A stretch of DNA of 64,000 bases from Sapria himalayana (lineage: Eukaryota; Streptophyta; Magnoliopsida; Malpighiales; Rafflesiaceae): positions 130,252 to 194,251 of the forward strand of contig JAREIK010003413.1 in assembly GCA_029783825.1 (NCBI GenBank). The letters are read 5' to 3'. Within the stretch, counting starts at the first letter, position 1. Each line of letters opens with the position of its first letter. Positions 11,155 through 23,787 of this stretch are shown here, one piece after another. The position numbers were made by a program, and so were the translations under genes. Below the pieces are notes generated by a model, which was given only the letters and a program-made list of their open reading frames with translations, did not search any database and had not been told where the DNA came from.

Positions 11155-12619
11155 CACCATTGTATCTCTACTATTTTCACAAAGCTCAATTTTTTTCAAA
11201 ATTCGAATAATCTCAGGAAAATAAACACTAGAGGTAGAATATTATGAGCTAAAAATTTAGAAGTTACCTCATAAAAAGTTTTCAAGAAACGAGCCAAAAT
11301 TTTGGCTTTTGTTCTGTATCTCTCAGTTGGAACGTTTGAACCAAACTCCTTCAAAAACCTTTTGTCTTTGTCCTCCAACTTATCAAAATTTTTTTGATAT
11401 TTTATATCAGTTTGTAGCATCAATTAAGTTGAATTCTATCTTGTAGGACAATCTAATTACAATGAAGATCCATATGTTAAGTTTGCTTCTTCAACACATA
11501 ACTTAAGCATATCTAATCTTTTAGGACTGCTCCTCACATATTTTACCACACCTCTAATTTTTTGAATAGCACCCTCAACTACTGCAATGCCATCTCTGAC
11601 AATTAAGTTTATGATATGAGCACAGCATCTCATATGAAAATGCTCGCATCTCAAAGGTACAACACTTTTCTTCACCATCCTTTTTTTAATTGTTCAACTG
11701 CAACATCATTATTTGATGCATTGTCAGCAGTAATGAACATCAACTTTCTCAAACCTCATTCATTCATGCAAAACTCAATAGCATTTCTAATATTAACTCC
11801 AGATTGACTTTTAATTACACAAAAGTTCAAAAGCCTTTTATGCATATTCCATTGAGAATCAATGAAATGAATAGTTAAACATATATAAGACAAATTTTGA
11901 ATGCTAGTCCAAGTGTCGGTAGTCAATGAACCTCTACAACAATGAGATGATATGATATCAAATAATTTCTTATTTTCCTTCACAAACAAAGAAAAACAAT
12001 CCCTCAACAAAGAGTGCCTAGATGGAATTTTAAATTGAGGCACACCAACTTCACAAAACTCATTAAACTCATCCCTCTCAGCAAAACAAAAAGGCAATTC
12101 ATTTTTTATGATCATTTTCACCAAAGCCTCCCTAACTATTTGTTGATCAAATTTCCAACAAGTTAATTTGTTATTCTTTGAACTAGTACCTTTAGTGAAA
12201 CTAAACAAAGATTGTGACCTATCTTTACCTTTGTAAGCTTCGATTAATTCTTTTTTGTGTGGAAATTTCCTACAAGTCTTTCTCAAGTATTTCCAGAAAC
12301 CCGAAGTACCTTGATCACTTATTGCGAAGTATTCTTTTCTACACCATATACAAGCTGCCCTACCAGTTTCATTTCCCTCTGAATCAACTAATATCTCATA
12401 AGTTTCTCAAACAGCAGACTTATACTTTTTATGAGCTTGAGGTTCAGATGTACCTTGACTTTATTTTACAATTGGAATTGAAGAACCTACCGTAACAATA
12501 GGAGAGTTCGCGAAAGGATGATGATTGGATTTACCAATACTTTGATCATTTGAAATATGATCATCTTCGATTTATTATATTTTTTGTTTACCGCTGGATT
12601 GTGTCATCTGCATTGCCAT

Positions 12620-13204
12620 TAATTAATATGATATATTAAGCATAAATACATATAAATATTTCAAACAGGCAAGCTCTACAAAACTGACTGTAACACATTC
12701 GGCCCACTCATTCGGCCCACTCATTCGATCAAACCACAACACCACAACCAATACTCAACAAAACTAACTGAGGCACATAATAATAATAATTAATCACTCA
12801 ATTCTCGTCAGAAAAATAAACCAAAAGGCTGGTGGCATCTGAGACACGGTGGAGGCAACTAGAAGTGCGACAGACAAGGGCGGGACCTAACTGAACACAG
12901 CTAGAATGGAGTGAGGTGGCCTGGAACTCATCGGAATAGCAATAGGTGCGTCAGAATTTGATGGGTAGTAGCGGAATTGATGGCATCTTCAAGTAATATA
13001 TATATATATATATATATATATTCCTAGTTCTAGTATAGGTTTTTTAGGACGGGATGGTTCTCGGGATGGATATTGCTTAAGATCCGAAAGCGTCCCAAAA
13101 GAAAAAATACGTGACAGAACGGGACGGGAAAAGTCAAAGTCAATGGATTTTCTCAGTCCCAATTGTTTCGGGACAAGACTTCAGGTCGGGTCGCTAATCT
13201 TTGA
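12620..13204. other. Outer hAT right subterminal and transposase 5' flank
   Basis: Lies upstream of the minus-strand transposase ATG. It contains a repeated cattcggcccactcattcg stretch (about 12700-12728), a TA microsatellite, and from 13050 to the end repeats such as gggacgg, gggatgg, gtccc and cgggtcg that mirror the left subterminal region. No gene is seen. Confidence 0.65.
12996..13021. repeat. (TA)n microsatellite
   Basis: About thirteen uninterrupted AT/TA dinucleotides inside the outer hAT right flank. Confidence 0.9.
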
Positions 13205-13222
13205 GTCCCGTGAGCAGCCCTA
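13205..13222 (-). repeat. Outer hAT terminal inverted repeat, right
   Basis: gtcccgtgagcagcccta; its reverse complement matches 5968-5985 at 16 of 18 bases. Confidence 0.85.
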
Positions 13223-13409
13223 CTAAATACATATAAAGTTATATCAGTAAACTCTTAAATCCCGTAATGCCTAAATACATAAACCATTAACCGCTAAATA
13301 CTACTTAATAATTAATAAATCTAATTTTTATTGCTATTTATTATATTTTTAAATATTCATTTTAATTATTTATTAGTGTATCGATTTAGAAATATTTATT
13401 ACAAAATAA
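13223..13409 (+). repeat. Satellite, forward remnant right of outer hAT
   Basis: Begins with the target duplication ctaaatac (13223-13230), then continues the octamer run of an A/C-type monomer (agttatatcagtaaactc) and its AT-rich stretch up to ttacaaaataaa, where orientation flips. Confidence 0.85.
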
Positions 13410-14419
13410 AAATTTTTGAAGGTTATAACCTTTGAAATATAATAATTTTTAATTTTTCATAAATGTGAATATAATATTTAGTTATAATAATCTTAATAAT
13501 TATATATAATGTAAACTCAATATAAAAAATTTTATTGATATATATTATAATAATGATCAATAAATAAATTAATAAACTAGTATTCATAAGAAGGATATAA
13601 ATTAAAATATAATTGTAACATCTAAAATGATTCAAAATCAAAATAAGATATATTACTAAATAATAATTATTTATTTATAAAAATTTGGCTTTTTATATGA
13701 GCATTTTTTATGAAAAATAAATTATTTAAACTATATATGTCGCACTAATAATTTATTTTGTAATTAATATTTTTATAAAAATAAACTGATAAATAATTAA
13801 AATGAATATTTAAAATTATAATGAATACTAATAAAAATTAGATTGATGATTTATTATTTGTACTATACTAATTTAATGTTTTAAGTATTTATGAGCTTCG
13901 GGGTTTATGAGTTTAGTCATTTTAGAATTTAGTCATTTGTACTATACTATTTTATTGATATATATTATAATAATGATCATAAAAAAGTAATAAACAATTA
14001 TTAATAAGATAAATATTGTTTAAAATATATTTTCAAAACCTAAAATGATTTAAAATCAAAGTTAAATATTTTACGAAATATTAATTTAAATTTTTAAATT
14101 TTTGTATCCATTTATAAGCCTATATATTTTTTTGTGAAAAATAAAATATTTAAATTATATTTGTCTCACTAATAATTTAATTTTTAATTTATATTTCTCT
14201 AAAATTAAACTAATAAATATTTAAAAAGTATATATATAATTATAATGAATACTAATAAAAATGAGATTAAAGATTTATTATTTAGTGTATAACTAATTAT
14301 TGTTTAAGTTTTTTGTGGTTTTGGGGTTAATGAGTTTATTGATTTATATGTTTACACATTTTCGTGTTTATAGGTTTTATTTAATCAATGAAATAACAAA
14401 AAATTTATTTTTATGAATT

Positions 14420-15710
14420 TTCGTGATTTTCAAAGGTTATCACCTTTAAAAATATAATAATTTTTTAATAGTTCTAAAATATGAATACAATACTTGTTTA
14501 TAATAATCTTAATAATTACATTTGTTGTAGATTAAATATAAAAAAATGTATTAATATATATTATAAAAATGATTAAAAAATAAATTAATAAACTATTATT
14601 AATAAGATAGATATTAATTAAAATATATTTGCAGAACCCAAAATAATTCAAAATCAAAGTAAATTATATTACTAAATAAATTTTTAAAATTTTGAAATTT
14701 TATTATTTTTATAATCTTATTTTTTTTTCATAAAAAATAATTTATTTAAATTATATTTCTCTCACACATTATTTATTTTCTAATTAATATTTCGATAAAA
14801 ATAAACTAAAAATAATTAAAATAAATAGTTAAAATTATACTGTATACAGATAAAAATGAGATTTATTATTTATTATTTAGGTTATATAGGTTTAATGGTT
14901 TAAGTATTTAGGGGGTTTTGGGGTTTAGGAGTCTAGAGATTTAATTGTTTAGGCATTTAGTGATTTATAAGTTTTATTTAAATAATAAAATAAAAAAATA
15001 TATATTTTAGTGATTTTATATCATTTTTGAAGGTTATAACCTTTGAAAATATAATAATTTTTAAATTTTTTTCAAATGTAAATATAATATTTAGTTATAA
15101 TAATCTTAACAATTATAAGACATTTAAATTGAATATAAGTAATTTTATTGTAAGATATTATAAAAATGATCAAATAATAAATTTATAAACTTTTATTAAA
15201 AATATTGATAGTAATTAAAATATAATTGCAAAACCTATATAAAATGAGTCAAAATCAAAGTAAAATATATTACTAAATAATACATTTTTGTTTTTAAATT
15301 TTTACTTCTTAATATAAGTTTATATTTTTTTTTGATTAAAAATAAATTATTAAAATTATATTTATCTAACTCATTATTTATTTTATAATTAATATTTCTA
15401 TAAAAAATAAACTAATAAATAATTAAAATGAATATTTAAAATTATAATGAATACAAATTAAAATGATTTTTATGATTTATTATATGTGGTATACTGGTTT
15501 AATGGTTTGATTATTTAGGACTTTTGTCATTTAGGAGTTTATCAATTTATGTTTTTAGGCATTTAGTGGTTTATAGGTTTTATTTATATAATAAATAAAA
15601 CTTTTAAAATTTTTTTTAGGTTTATAGGTTTATACAAATTAAAATAAAAAAATTTTTTTTTATATTTTTTCTTGATTTTCAAAGGTTATAACCTTTAAAA
15701 ATAAAATAGT
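14420..15710 (-). repeat. G-H-I monomer series, inverted copy
   Basis: On the minus strand: G core near 15685 with its ttattatataaataaaacc-like flank at about 15580, H with ctctagactcc at about 14930, and I with cacgaaaattcat at about 14410-14425. Order and types match the four forward copies. Confidence 0.7.
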
Positions 15711-15779
15711 TTTTAAAATTTTTTGAAATGTGAATATTATGTATAATTATATTAATCTTACTAATTATAAATCATATAA

Positions 15780-15960
15780 ATTCATAAACTATTAAAATAA
15801 TTTTAATAGTTATTATAATAATGATAAAAATTAATATTATAATAATAAAATCAATAATTTTAATAGTTATTATAAATTCATAAATTATTATTATACATAA
15901 TAATTTTATTTATATTAAAATTGTTTATCAATATAAACAATTTTAATGATAGATATTATA
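15780..15960. repeat. Locally scrambled satellite with hairpin
   Basis: A normal monomer is interrupted by about 150 bases of rearranged satellite. The phrase ttttaatagttattataa occurs twice (about 15805 and 15859), and a 15-bp inverted repeat (arms 15914-15928 and 15933-15947, loop of 4) lies at the right side. The flanks resume the monomer at the same point, suggesting fold-back or template-switch synthesis. Confidence 0.6.
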
Positions 15961-18900
15961 ATAATGATCAAAAATTAAATTAATAAACTATTATTAATAA
16001 TATAAATAATAATTAAAATATATTTAAATAACACAATGATTCAAAATCAAATCAAATTATATTACTAAATAATAATATTTAGATGAAAATATATTACTAT
16101 ATAAAAATGATTCAGAAGAAAGCAAAATATATTACTATATAATAATTTGTTGTTTTGAAATTTTTTTTCTTTTAAAATAAATTATTTTTCATTTTATTGA
16201 AAAATAATTTATATAAATGATATTTGTCTAACTTATAATTTATTTTGTAATTAATATTTATATAAAAATAAACAAATAGATAATTAAAATGAATATTTAA
16301 AATTATAATGAATAAAATAATATTGAGATTTATTATTTATTATTTAGGGTTACCAGTTTAAAAGTATTATTATTTATTATTTAGGGTTTTAGAGATTCAG
16401 GAGTTATTGATTTAATTGTTTAGGCATTTAGTGGTTTAAAGGTTTTATTTAAACAATGAAATATCAAAAATATATATATTTTTTTTATTTTTTCACATTT
16501 TCAAAGGTTATATTCTTTGAAAATATAATAATTTTTAAATTTTTTTCAAAAGTGAATTCAATATTAAGTTATAATAATCTATATATTTATATATCAAATA
16601 AATTCAATATAAACAATTTTATTGATAAATATTCTAATAATGATCAAAAAATTAATTAATAATCTATTATTAATAAGATAGATATCAATTAAAATATATT
16701 TACAAAACCAATAGTGATTCAGAAGGAAAGCAAATTATATTATTATATAATAATTTTTTGTTTTTAATTTTTTTTTCTTTTAATAAGTTTATCTATAGTT
16801 TTTTTGATGAAAAATAATTTATATAAATTATAATTGTCTAACTCATAATTTATTTTGTAATTAATATTTATATAAAAATAAACAAATAAATAATTAAAAT
16901 GAATATTTAAAATTATAAAAAATAGAAATAAAAATTAGATTTATTAATTATTAAGTAGTATATAGCGGTTTAATGGTTTATGTATTTAGGCATTATGATT
17001 TTTAGGAGTTTACTGATTTAACTATGTATGCATTTAGTGGTTATATGTTTAATTTATAAAATAAATAAACAAAAAATTTATTTTATTATTTTTTGATATT
17101 ATCAAATGTTATAACCTTTGGAAATATAATAATTTTTAAATTTTTTTCAAAAGTGAATTCAATATTTAGTTATAATAATGATTATATCTATATTTCTTTG
17201 AAATTCAATATAAATAATTTTATTAATAAATATAATTAATAATCTATTATTAATAAGATAGATATGAATTAAAATATAATTACAAAACCTAATATGATTC
17301 AGAAGGAAAGCAAAACTATATAATATATTTTTGTTTTGAAATTTTTTCTTTTTTTTATAAGTTTATCTATTTTTTTTATGAAAAATAATTTATATAAATT
17401 ATATTTGTCTAACTCATAATTTATATTGTAATTAATATTTAATAAAAATTAACGAATACATAATTAAAATGAATATTTTAAATTATAATGAAAAAATTAA
17501 TATTGAGATTTATTATTTATTATTTAGGGTTTACCAGTTCAAAAGGATTATCTATTTAGGGTTTTCTTGATTTCGGAGTTATTGACTTAATTTTTTAGGC
17601 ATTTAGTAGTTTATAGGATTTATTTAAACAATGAATAACAAAAAAATTATTTTTGATATTTTCTCACATTTTCAACGGTTATAACCTTTGAAAATGTAAT
17701 AATTTTAAATTTTTTTAAAAATATGAATACAATATTTAGTAATATGAATCATTATAATTATATATAATATAAACTAAATATAAACAATTTCAGTGATAGA
17801 TATGATATCAATTATCAAAATATAAATTAATATTCTATTATTAATATGATCGTTATGAATTAAAATATAATTACATAACCTAAAATTATTCAAAATCAAA
17901 GTAAAATTTATTACCAAATAATAATTTTTGTTTTTTAGTTTTTGCTTCTTTTTATAAGCTTATATTTTTTTTTGATGAAAAATAAATTATTTAAATTATA
18001 TTTAAGGTTTATGAGTTTAAAGTTTTAAGTGTTTATGGGCTTTTGTGTTTAAGAGTTTATAGATATAAGTGTTAGAATAAATCTCATTTTTTTTCATTAT
18101 AATTTTAAATATTCATTTTAATTATTTATTTTTTTATTTTTATATAAATATTAAATTAAAAATAAATTATGAGTTAGATAAATATAATTTATGTAAATTA
18201 TTTTTCATCAAAAAAATATAGATAAATTATTAAAAGAAAAAAAAATTAAAAACAAAAAATTATTATATAGTAATATAATTTGGTTTGCTTCTGAATCATT
18301 ATAGGTTTTGTAATTATATTTTAATTGATATCTATCGTATTAATAAAAGATTATTAATTTATTTTATGATCATTATTAGAATATTTATCAATAATATTAT
18401 TTATATTGAATTTATATGATATATAAATATAATGATTATTATAACTAAATATTGAATTCACATATTAATAAATTTAAAAATTATTGTATTTTCAAAGGTT
18501 ATAACCTTTGAAAATATAAAAAAATAATAAAAGTAAATATTTTGTAATTTTAATTTTTAAATAAAACCTATAATCCACGAAATGCATACACAGTTAAATC
18601 AGTAAACTCCTAAACCTCGTAATGCTTAAATACATAAACCATTAAACTGCTATATACTACTTAATAATTAATAAATCTGATTTTTATTTCTATTTATTAT
18701 AATTTAAATATTCATTTTAATTATTTATTAGTTTATCTTGATAAAAATATTTATTATTAATTAAATTATGAGTGCGACATATATTTTTTAATTAATTTAT
18801 ATTTAATCAAAAAAAAATATGTTATAAAAGAAGTAAAAATTTAAAAATTAAAAATTATTATCTTGTAATATATATTACTTTAATTTTGAATCAATTTGGG

Positions 18901-20689
18901 TTTTGTAATTATTTTTTAATTAATTTCAATCTTTTTATTAATAGTTTATTAATTAAAATTTTGATTATTATTATATTATCTATCTATAAATTGTTTATAT
19001 TGAATTTATATGATATATAATTATTAATATTATTATAAATAAATATTGTATTCTCTTTTCAAAAAATTTTAAATATTATTATATTTTCAAAGGATATAAC
19101 CTATGAAAATGAGAAAGAATTACAATTTTTTTTTATTTTATTCTTTAAATAAAACCTATAAGCCATTAAATGCCTAAAAACATAAATTTTTAAACTCCTA
19201 AATGACAAAACCTCTAAATACTTAAACCATTAAAAAGTATACATTAATAAAAAATCATAAATCTCAATTTAATTTTTATAATTATAATTTTAAATTTTTA
19301 TTTTAATTATTTGTCAGTTTATTTTTATAGAAATATTAATTACAAAATAAATTATTAGTGAGATAAATCTAATTTAAATAATTTATTTTTCATCAAAAAA
19401 AATATATATCCATATAAAAAGAGGCAAAATTTTAAAAACAAAATTTATTATTTAGTAATATATTTTATTTTTATTTTGAATCATTTTAGATTTTGCAATT
19501 ATATTATAATTTATATCATTCTTATTAATAATTGTTTATTAATTTTTTATTGATTATTATTATAATATCAATTAATAAAATTATTTATATTGAGTTTACA
19601 TTATATATATTTATTAAGATTATTATTACTGAATATTATATTCACATTTAAAAAAATTAAAAATTATTATATTTTCAAAGTTTATAAACTTCAAAAATTA
19701 AAAAAAATCAAAAAATTAAATTTTTTATTTTTTTCATTCTTTAATTAAAAACTAGAAATTACTTAAGGCCTAAACACTTAAATAACTAAACCCCAAAATG
19801 CCTAAATACTTAAACCATTAAACTTGTATATCCTTAATAATAAATAATAAATATAAATTTTATTTGTATTCATTATAATTTTAAATATTCATTTTAATTA
19901 TTTATTAGTTTATTTTTTTAGAATTTAAATTAAAAATAAATTATGAGGAAGACAAATATAAATTAAATAATTTACTTTTAATAACAAAAAATATAAACTT
20001 ATAAAAAGAAGCAAAACATCAAAGAAAGTATTATTTTGTAATATATTTTACTTTGATTTTGAATAAATTTATGTTTTTCAAATATATTTAAAATAATATC
20101 TATCTCATTAATAATAGTTTATTAATGTATTTTTTGATCATTAATATAATATATTTCATTATAATTGTTTATATTGAATTTACATGATATAAAATTATTA
20201 AGATTATCATAACTAAATATAGTATTCACATATAAAAAAAATTAAAAATTGTTATAGTTTCAAAGGTTATATCCTTCAAAAATGAGAACAAATAACAAAA
20301 AAAATATTTGTTATTTTATTTTTTAAATAAAACCTATAAACTACTAAATGCCTAAACACTTAAATTACTAAATTCTTAAATCCCAAAACTCCAAAATATA
20401 TAATCTTTTAAACATGTATATTTTATCTTATTAATAATAGTTTTAATTAATATCTATCTTATTAATATATTTTACTTTGACTATGAATCATTTTAGGTTT
20501 TGCAAATAAATTTTATTTAATATCTATCTTATTAATAATAATTTATTAATTTATTTTATTATCGTCATCATAATATCTATAATAAAATTATTTATATTGA
20601 ATTTACATAATATATAATTATTTAGATTTTTATACCAAAATAATATTTTCATATTTTAAAAAAATTTAAAAATTATTAAGTTTTCAAAG

Positions 20690-21373
20690 ATTATAACCTT
20701 TGAAAATAAGAAAAAATAAAAATATAAATTTTTTGTTATTTAATTTTTTAAATAAAATCTATGAACCACAAAATACCTAAATTCTTAATGACTAAACTTT
20801 TAAACCCCGAAGCCCATAAATTCATAAGCCTTTATATTAGTATACTCTAAATAATAAATAATAAATCTCATTTTAATTAGTATTCATTATAATTTTAAAT
20901 ATTCATTTTAATTATTTATCCATTTATTTTTATAGAAATATTAATTACAAAATAAATTATTAGTGAGACATATATAATATAAATAATTTATTTTTCATCA
21001 AAAAAATATAAGATCAAAAAAAGAGACGAAATTTTTAAAACAAAATATTATTATTTAGTAATTTATTTTAATTTAATTTTGAATAATTTTAGATTTTGCA
21101 ATTATATTTTAATTTATATCATTCTAATTAATAATAGTTTATTAATTTATTTATTAATCATTATTATAATATTTATTAATAAAATTATTTTTATTGATTT
21201 TACATTATATATAATTAACAAGATTATTATAACTAAATATTATATTCACATTTTAAAAAAAATTAAAAATTATTATATTTTCAAAGGTTATAACCTTCAA
21301 AAATTAGATAAAATAACTTAAGGCATAAACACTTAAATTATAACTAAATACTTAAACCATTAAACATGTATAT

Positions 21374-21413
<40 letters not shown>

Positions 21414-22330
21414 TAAATCTCAATTTTATTAGTATTCATTATAATTTTAAATATTTATTTTAATTATTTATTAGTTTATTTTTATAGAATTATAAATTAC
21501 TAAATAAATTATTAGGATGACAAATATAATTTAAATAATTTATTTTTAAAAACAAAAATATAAACTTATAAAAAGAGCAAAATATTAAAAAAAATTATTA
21601 TTTAGTAATATATACTTTGATTTTGAATAAATTTTGATTTTGCAAATATATTTTAAATAATATCTATCTTATTAATTATAGTTTATTAATTTATTTATTG
21701 ATCATTATTATAATATATAGCAAAGTGATTATTTATATTGAATTAAAATGACTTATATTTATTAAGATTATTATGACAAAATATTATATTTACATTTCAA
21801 AAAAATTAAGAAATTTTTATATTTTCAAAGGTTATAACCTTCAAAAATTAGAAAATAAAAATTAAAATAAATTTTTTGTTATATCATTGTTTAAATAAAA
21901 CTTATAGACCACTAAATGCCTAAACACTTAAATTTATAAACTCGTAAACACAAAAGCCCCTAAATACTTAAAACTTTAAACTCGTAAACCTTAAATATAA
22001 TTTAAATAATTTATTTTTCATCAAAAAAAATATTAGCTTATAAAAAGAAGCAAAAACTAAAAAACGAAAATTATTAATTGGTAATAAATTTTACTTTGAT
22101 TTTGAATAATTTTAGGTTTTGCAATTATATTTTAATTTATATCTATCATATTAATAATAGCTTAATTATTTATTTTTTGATAATTGATATCATATCTATC
22201 AATAAAATTTTTTATATTTAGTTTATATTATATATAATTATAATGATTCTTATTACTAATATTGTATTCACATTTTTAAAAAAATTTAAAATTATTATAT
22301 TTTCAAAGGTTATAACCTTTGAAAATGTGA
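20690..22330 (+). repeat. L-M-N-O monomer series, copy 1
   Basis: Preceded by the private stretch ttattatcgtcatcataat (about 20557). Cores at about 20697 (L, followed by gaaaataagaaaaaataaa), 21289 (M), 21832 (N, with aacacaaaagcccctaaat in its octamers) and 22312 (O, followed by gaaaatgtgagaaaatat). The second copy at 26.1-27.7 kb carries the same private stretch but is entered from a different monomer. Confidence 0.65.
21377..21409 (+). repeat. (TAA)11 microsatellite
   Basis: Expansion of the aataataaat motif normally present two or three times after the octamer run of a monomer. Confidence 0.9.
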
Positions 22331-22994
22331 GAAAATATAAAAAATAATTTTTTTGTTATTTCATTGTTTAAATAAATCTCATAAACTACTAAATGCCTAA
22401 ACACTTAAGTCAATAACTCCTAAATCTTTAAAACCATAAATAGATAATCCTTTTAAACTGGTATAACCTAAATAATAAATAATAAATCTCAATATTATTT
22501 GTTTCATTATAATTTAAAATATTCATTTTAATTATTTATTCGTTTATTTTTATTAAATATTAATTACAATATAAATTATAAGTTAGACAAATATAATTTA
22601 TATAAATTATTTTACATCAAAAAATATCGATAAATTTATAAAAAGAAGAAAAAATATCAAAACAAAAATGTATTATATAGTAATATATTTTGCTTTCCTT
22701 CTGAATCATTTTATGTTTTGTAATTATATTTTAATTGATATCTATCTTATTAATAATAGATTTTTAATTTATTTTTTGATCATTATTAGAATATTTATCA
22801 ATAAAATTATTTATATTGAATTTATATAATATATAAATATAATGATTAGTATAACTAAATATTGTATTCACATTTGAATAAAATTTAAAAATTATTATAT
22901 TTTCAAAGGTTATAACCTTTGAAAATATCAAAAAATAATAAAAATAATTTTTTTTATTTTATTTTTTAAATAAAACCTATAAAGCACTAAATCC

Positions 22995-23787
22995 TAGGAG
23001 TGCTCATGGGACGGGACTGGATGGGGATTACAAATCTCCAGTCCCTTCCCACAGTTCAAAGATTTTTTTTTTGAAGATCCAGACCCATCCCATAGGTTGG
23101 AAATATCGGGTCGGGATGGGACGTAGATCGAGGATTTTGGGTAGGAGAAAATAGTTCCGGGACGGAACGAAGTTCGGACATTTTTTTCAATTTATTTTCT
23201 TCAAACCGGCAAAGTTAGTTCATGTCAAAACCTTTTGTTGTACCATTTATCACTCCTTAGTTATGTATCTTTCAAACTAAAATTGGGCCAATTTTGTATT
23301 ATCAAATAGGCTGAATACTGCAAATGAGTTCCATTACCTTGTCAAAAGCTTTGATGTGTAGAAAAGGATAGAAATGTTAAATAGAACGGGATCGAGTTGT
23401 ATGCTTAATTTGGTTCTTTGTTTTTTCACAAGTTGGCTTTGTTCAGCCGAGTGAAAGTTACTATAATAGCAATACTACATTTTTTAAACAATTACTTAAA
23501 ATATTAAGGAATAGCTAAAGATGACTTCAAACATTGGTAGCAGCAATTACTACTTAAGTAATTGCTAAAATTAGGCAGCTTAATATAACAAAAAAAATAC
23601 AACTAATAACAACCATGATAAAATACATTTCAATGATCCGTCCCGGAACAGCAACCAAAATTTAAACCCAATTAATTATCTTTTCTACACCTCCTCCCTT
23701 TTCTTCCTCCACTGTAGAAGGACAACCAAAGATCAAAACGTGTTAATCATGTAGACATAAATTTCTAAGATGAAAGTGTAATAAAAA
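22995..23787 (-). mobile_element. Broken left end of a second copy of the outer hAT
   Basis: Starts taggagtgctcatgggac at the same place in a monomer (after ctaaatcc) as the outer hAT at 5968 (after ctaaatgc), and follows 5968 to about 6755 with roughly nine bases in ten identical by eye. It ends at an aataaaaa tract where satellite resumes. The right satellite flank restarts upstream of the left breakpoint in the monomer, so this is not a simple internal deletion with both ends kept. No right terminal repeat and no transposase coding remain. Strand is given by analogy with the outer element. Confidence 0.88.

Larger units (their letters stand above)
6937..12619 (-). pseudogene. hAT transposase of the outer element, interrupted and frameshifted
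   Basis: Reads right to left. ATG at 12619-12617 opens a frame holding a BED-type zinc finger (C-x2-C seen as CIWC, about 12330). The conserved Trp that starts the finger appears replaced by TGA at 12409-12407, and the His ligand of the usual LKRH is Tyr. Next comes the RNase H-like core: LTTDTWTS gives the first catalytic Asp (about 11920), ADNASNND the second (about 11725, next to a frameshift in an A/T run), and then RCCAHIINLIV (about 11600). The C-terminal dimerisation domain lies at about 6960-7190, with the catalytic Glu in VVYESTFS. A separate hAT sits at 7612-11146; flanking codons read in frame across the site if one target copy is removed. Early TAA stops precede the BED region, there is a TAG near 7472, and a T8 run near 7291-7298 shifts the frame. 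All three DDE residues remain but no intact protein can be made. Confidence 0.92.
5968..13222 (-). mobile_element. Outer hAT (Ac/Tam3-like) DNA transposon, non-autonomous by decay
   Basis: The element starts taggggtgctcatgggac, and the reverse complement of its right end reads tagggctgctcacgggac, so 16 of 18 terminal bases match. An 8-bp target duplication flanks it. Both ends hold subterminal short repeats rich in gggacgg and gggatgg. Its transposase lies on the minus strand (12619 to 6937) and is split by a nested hAT at 7612-11146. Without that insert the element would be about 3.7 kb, a normal hAT size. A diverged copy of its left 0.8 kb is present at 22995-23787. Base composition is far less AT-rich than the satellite it entered. 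Confidence 0.93.
13410..18075 (-). repeat. Satellite, inverted block
   Basis: Here every directional landmark reads on the minus strand: tttagtggtttataggtttt replaces its forward complement, and cores are preceded, not followed, by the octamer run. Cores lie near 13425, 14435, 15033, 15685, 16505, 17110 and 17672. Read on the minus strand, the order includes G (15685), H (15033), I (14435), the same trio as elsewhere. The left junction is at about 13410, within one monomer, directly at a core. The right junction is at about 18075, between a reverse octamer run and forward aataaatctcatttt. The copy near 13945 has lost its core. The small ORF at 13423-13641 is a chance reading. Confidence 0.88.
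18076..22994 (+). repeat. Satellite, forward block 2
   Basis: Cores near 18500, 19097, 19683, 20268, 20697, 21289, 21832, 22312 and 22912. Short intervals (20268 to 20697, about 430 bp; 21832 to 22312, about 480 bp) mark chimeric monomers. Contains the L-M-N-O series also seen at 26.3-27.7 kb. No gene; the ORF at 21079-21321 is part of the monomer. Confidence 0.93.

Noticed and set aside
13423..13641. Short ORFs within satellite (also 16456-16659, 21079-21321, 43612-43806, 49626-49826, 51263-51508, 62282-62563)
   Set aside because: They are Ile/Tyr/Asn/Lys-rich translations of the AT-rich monomer, recur wherever the same monomer type keeps its frame by chance, and show no domain.
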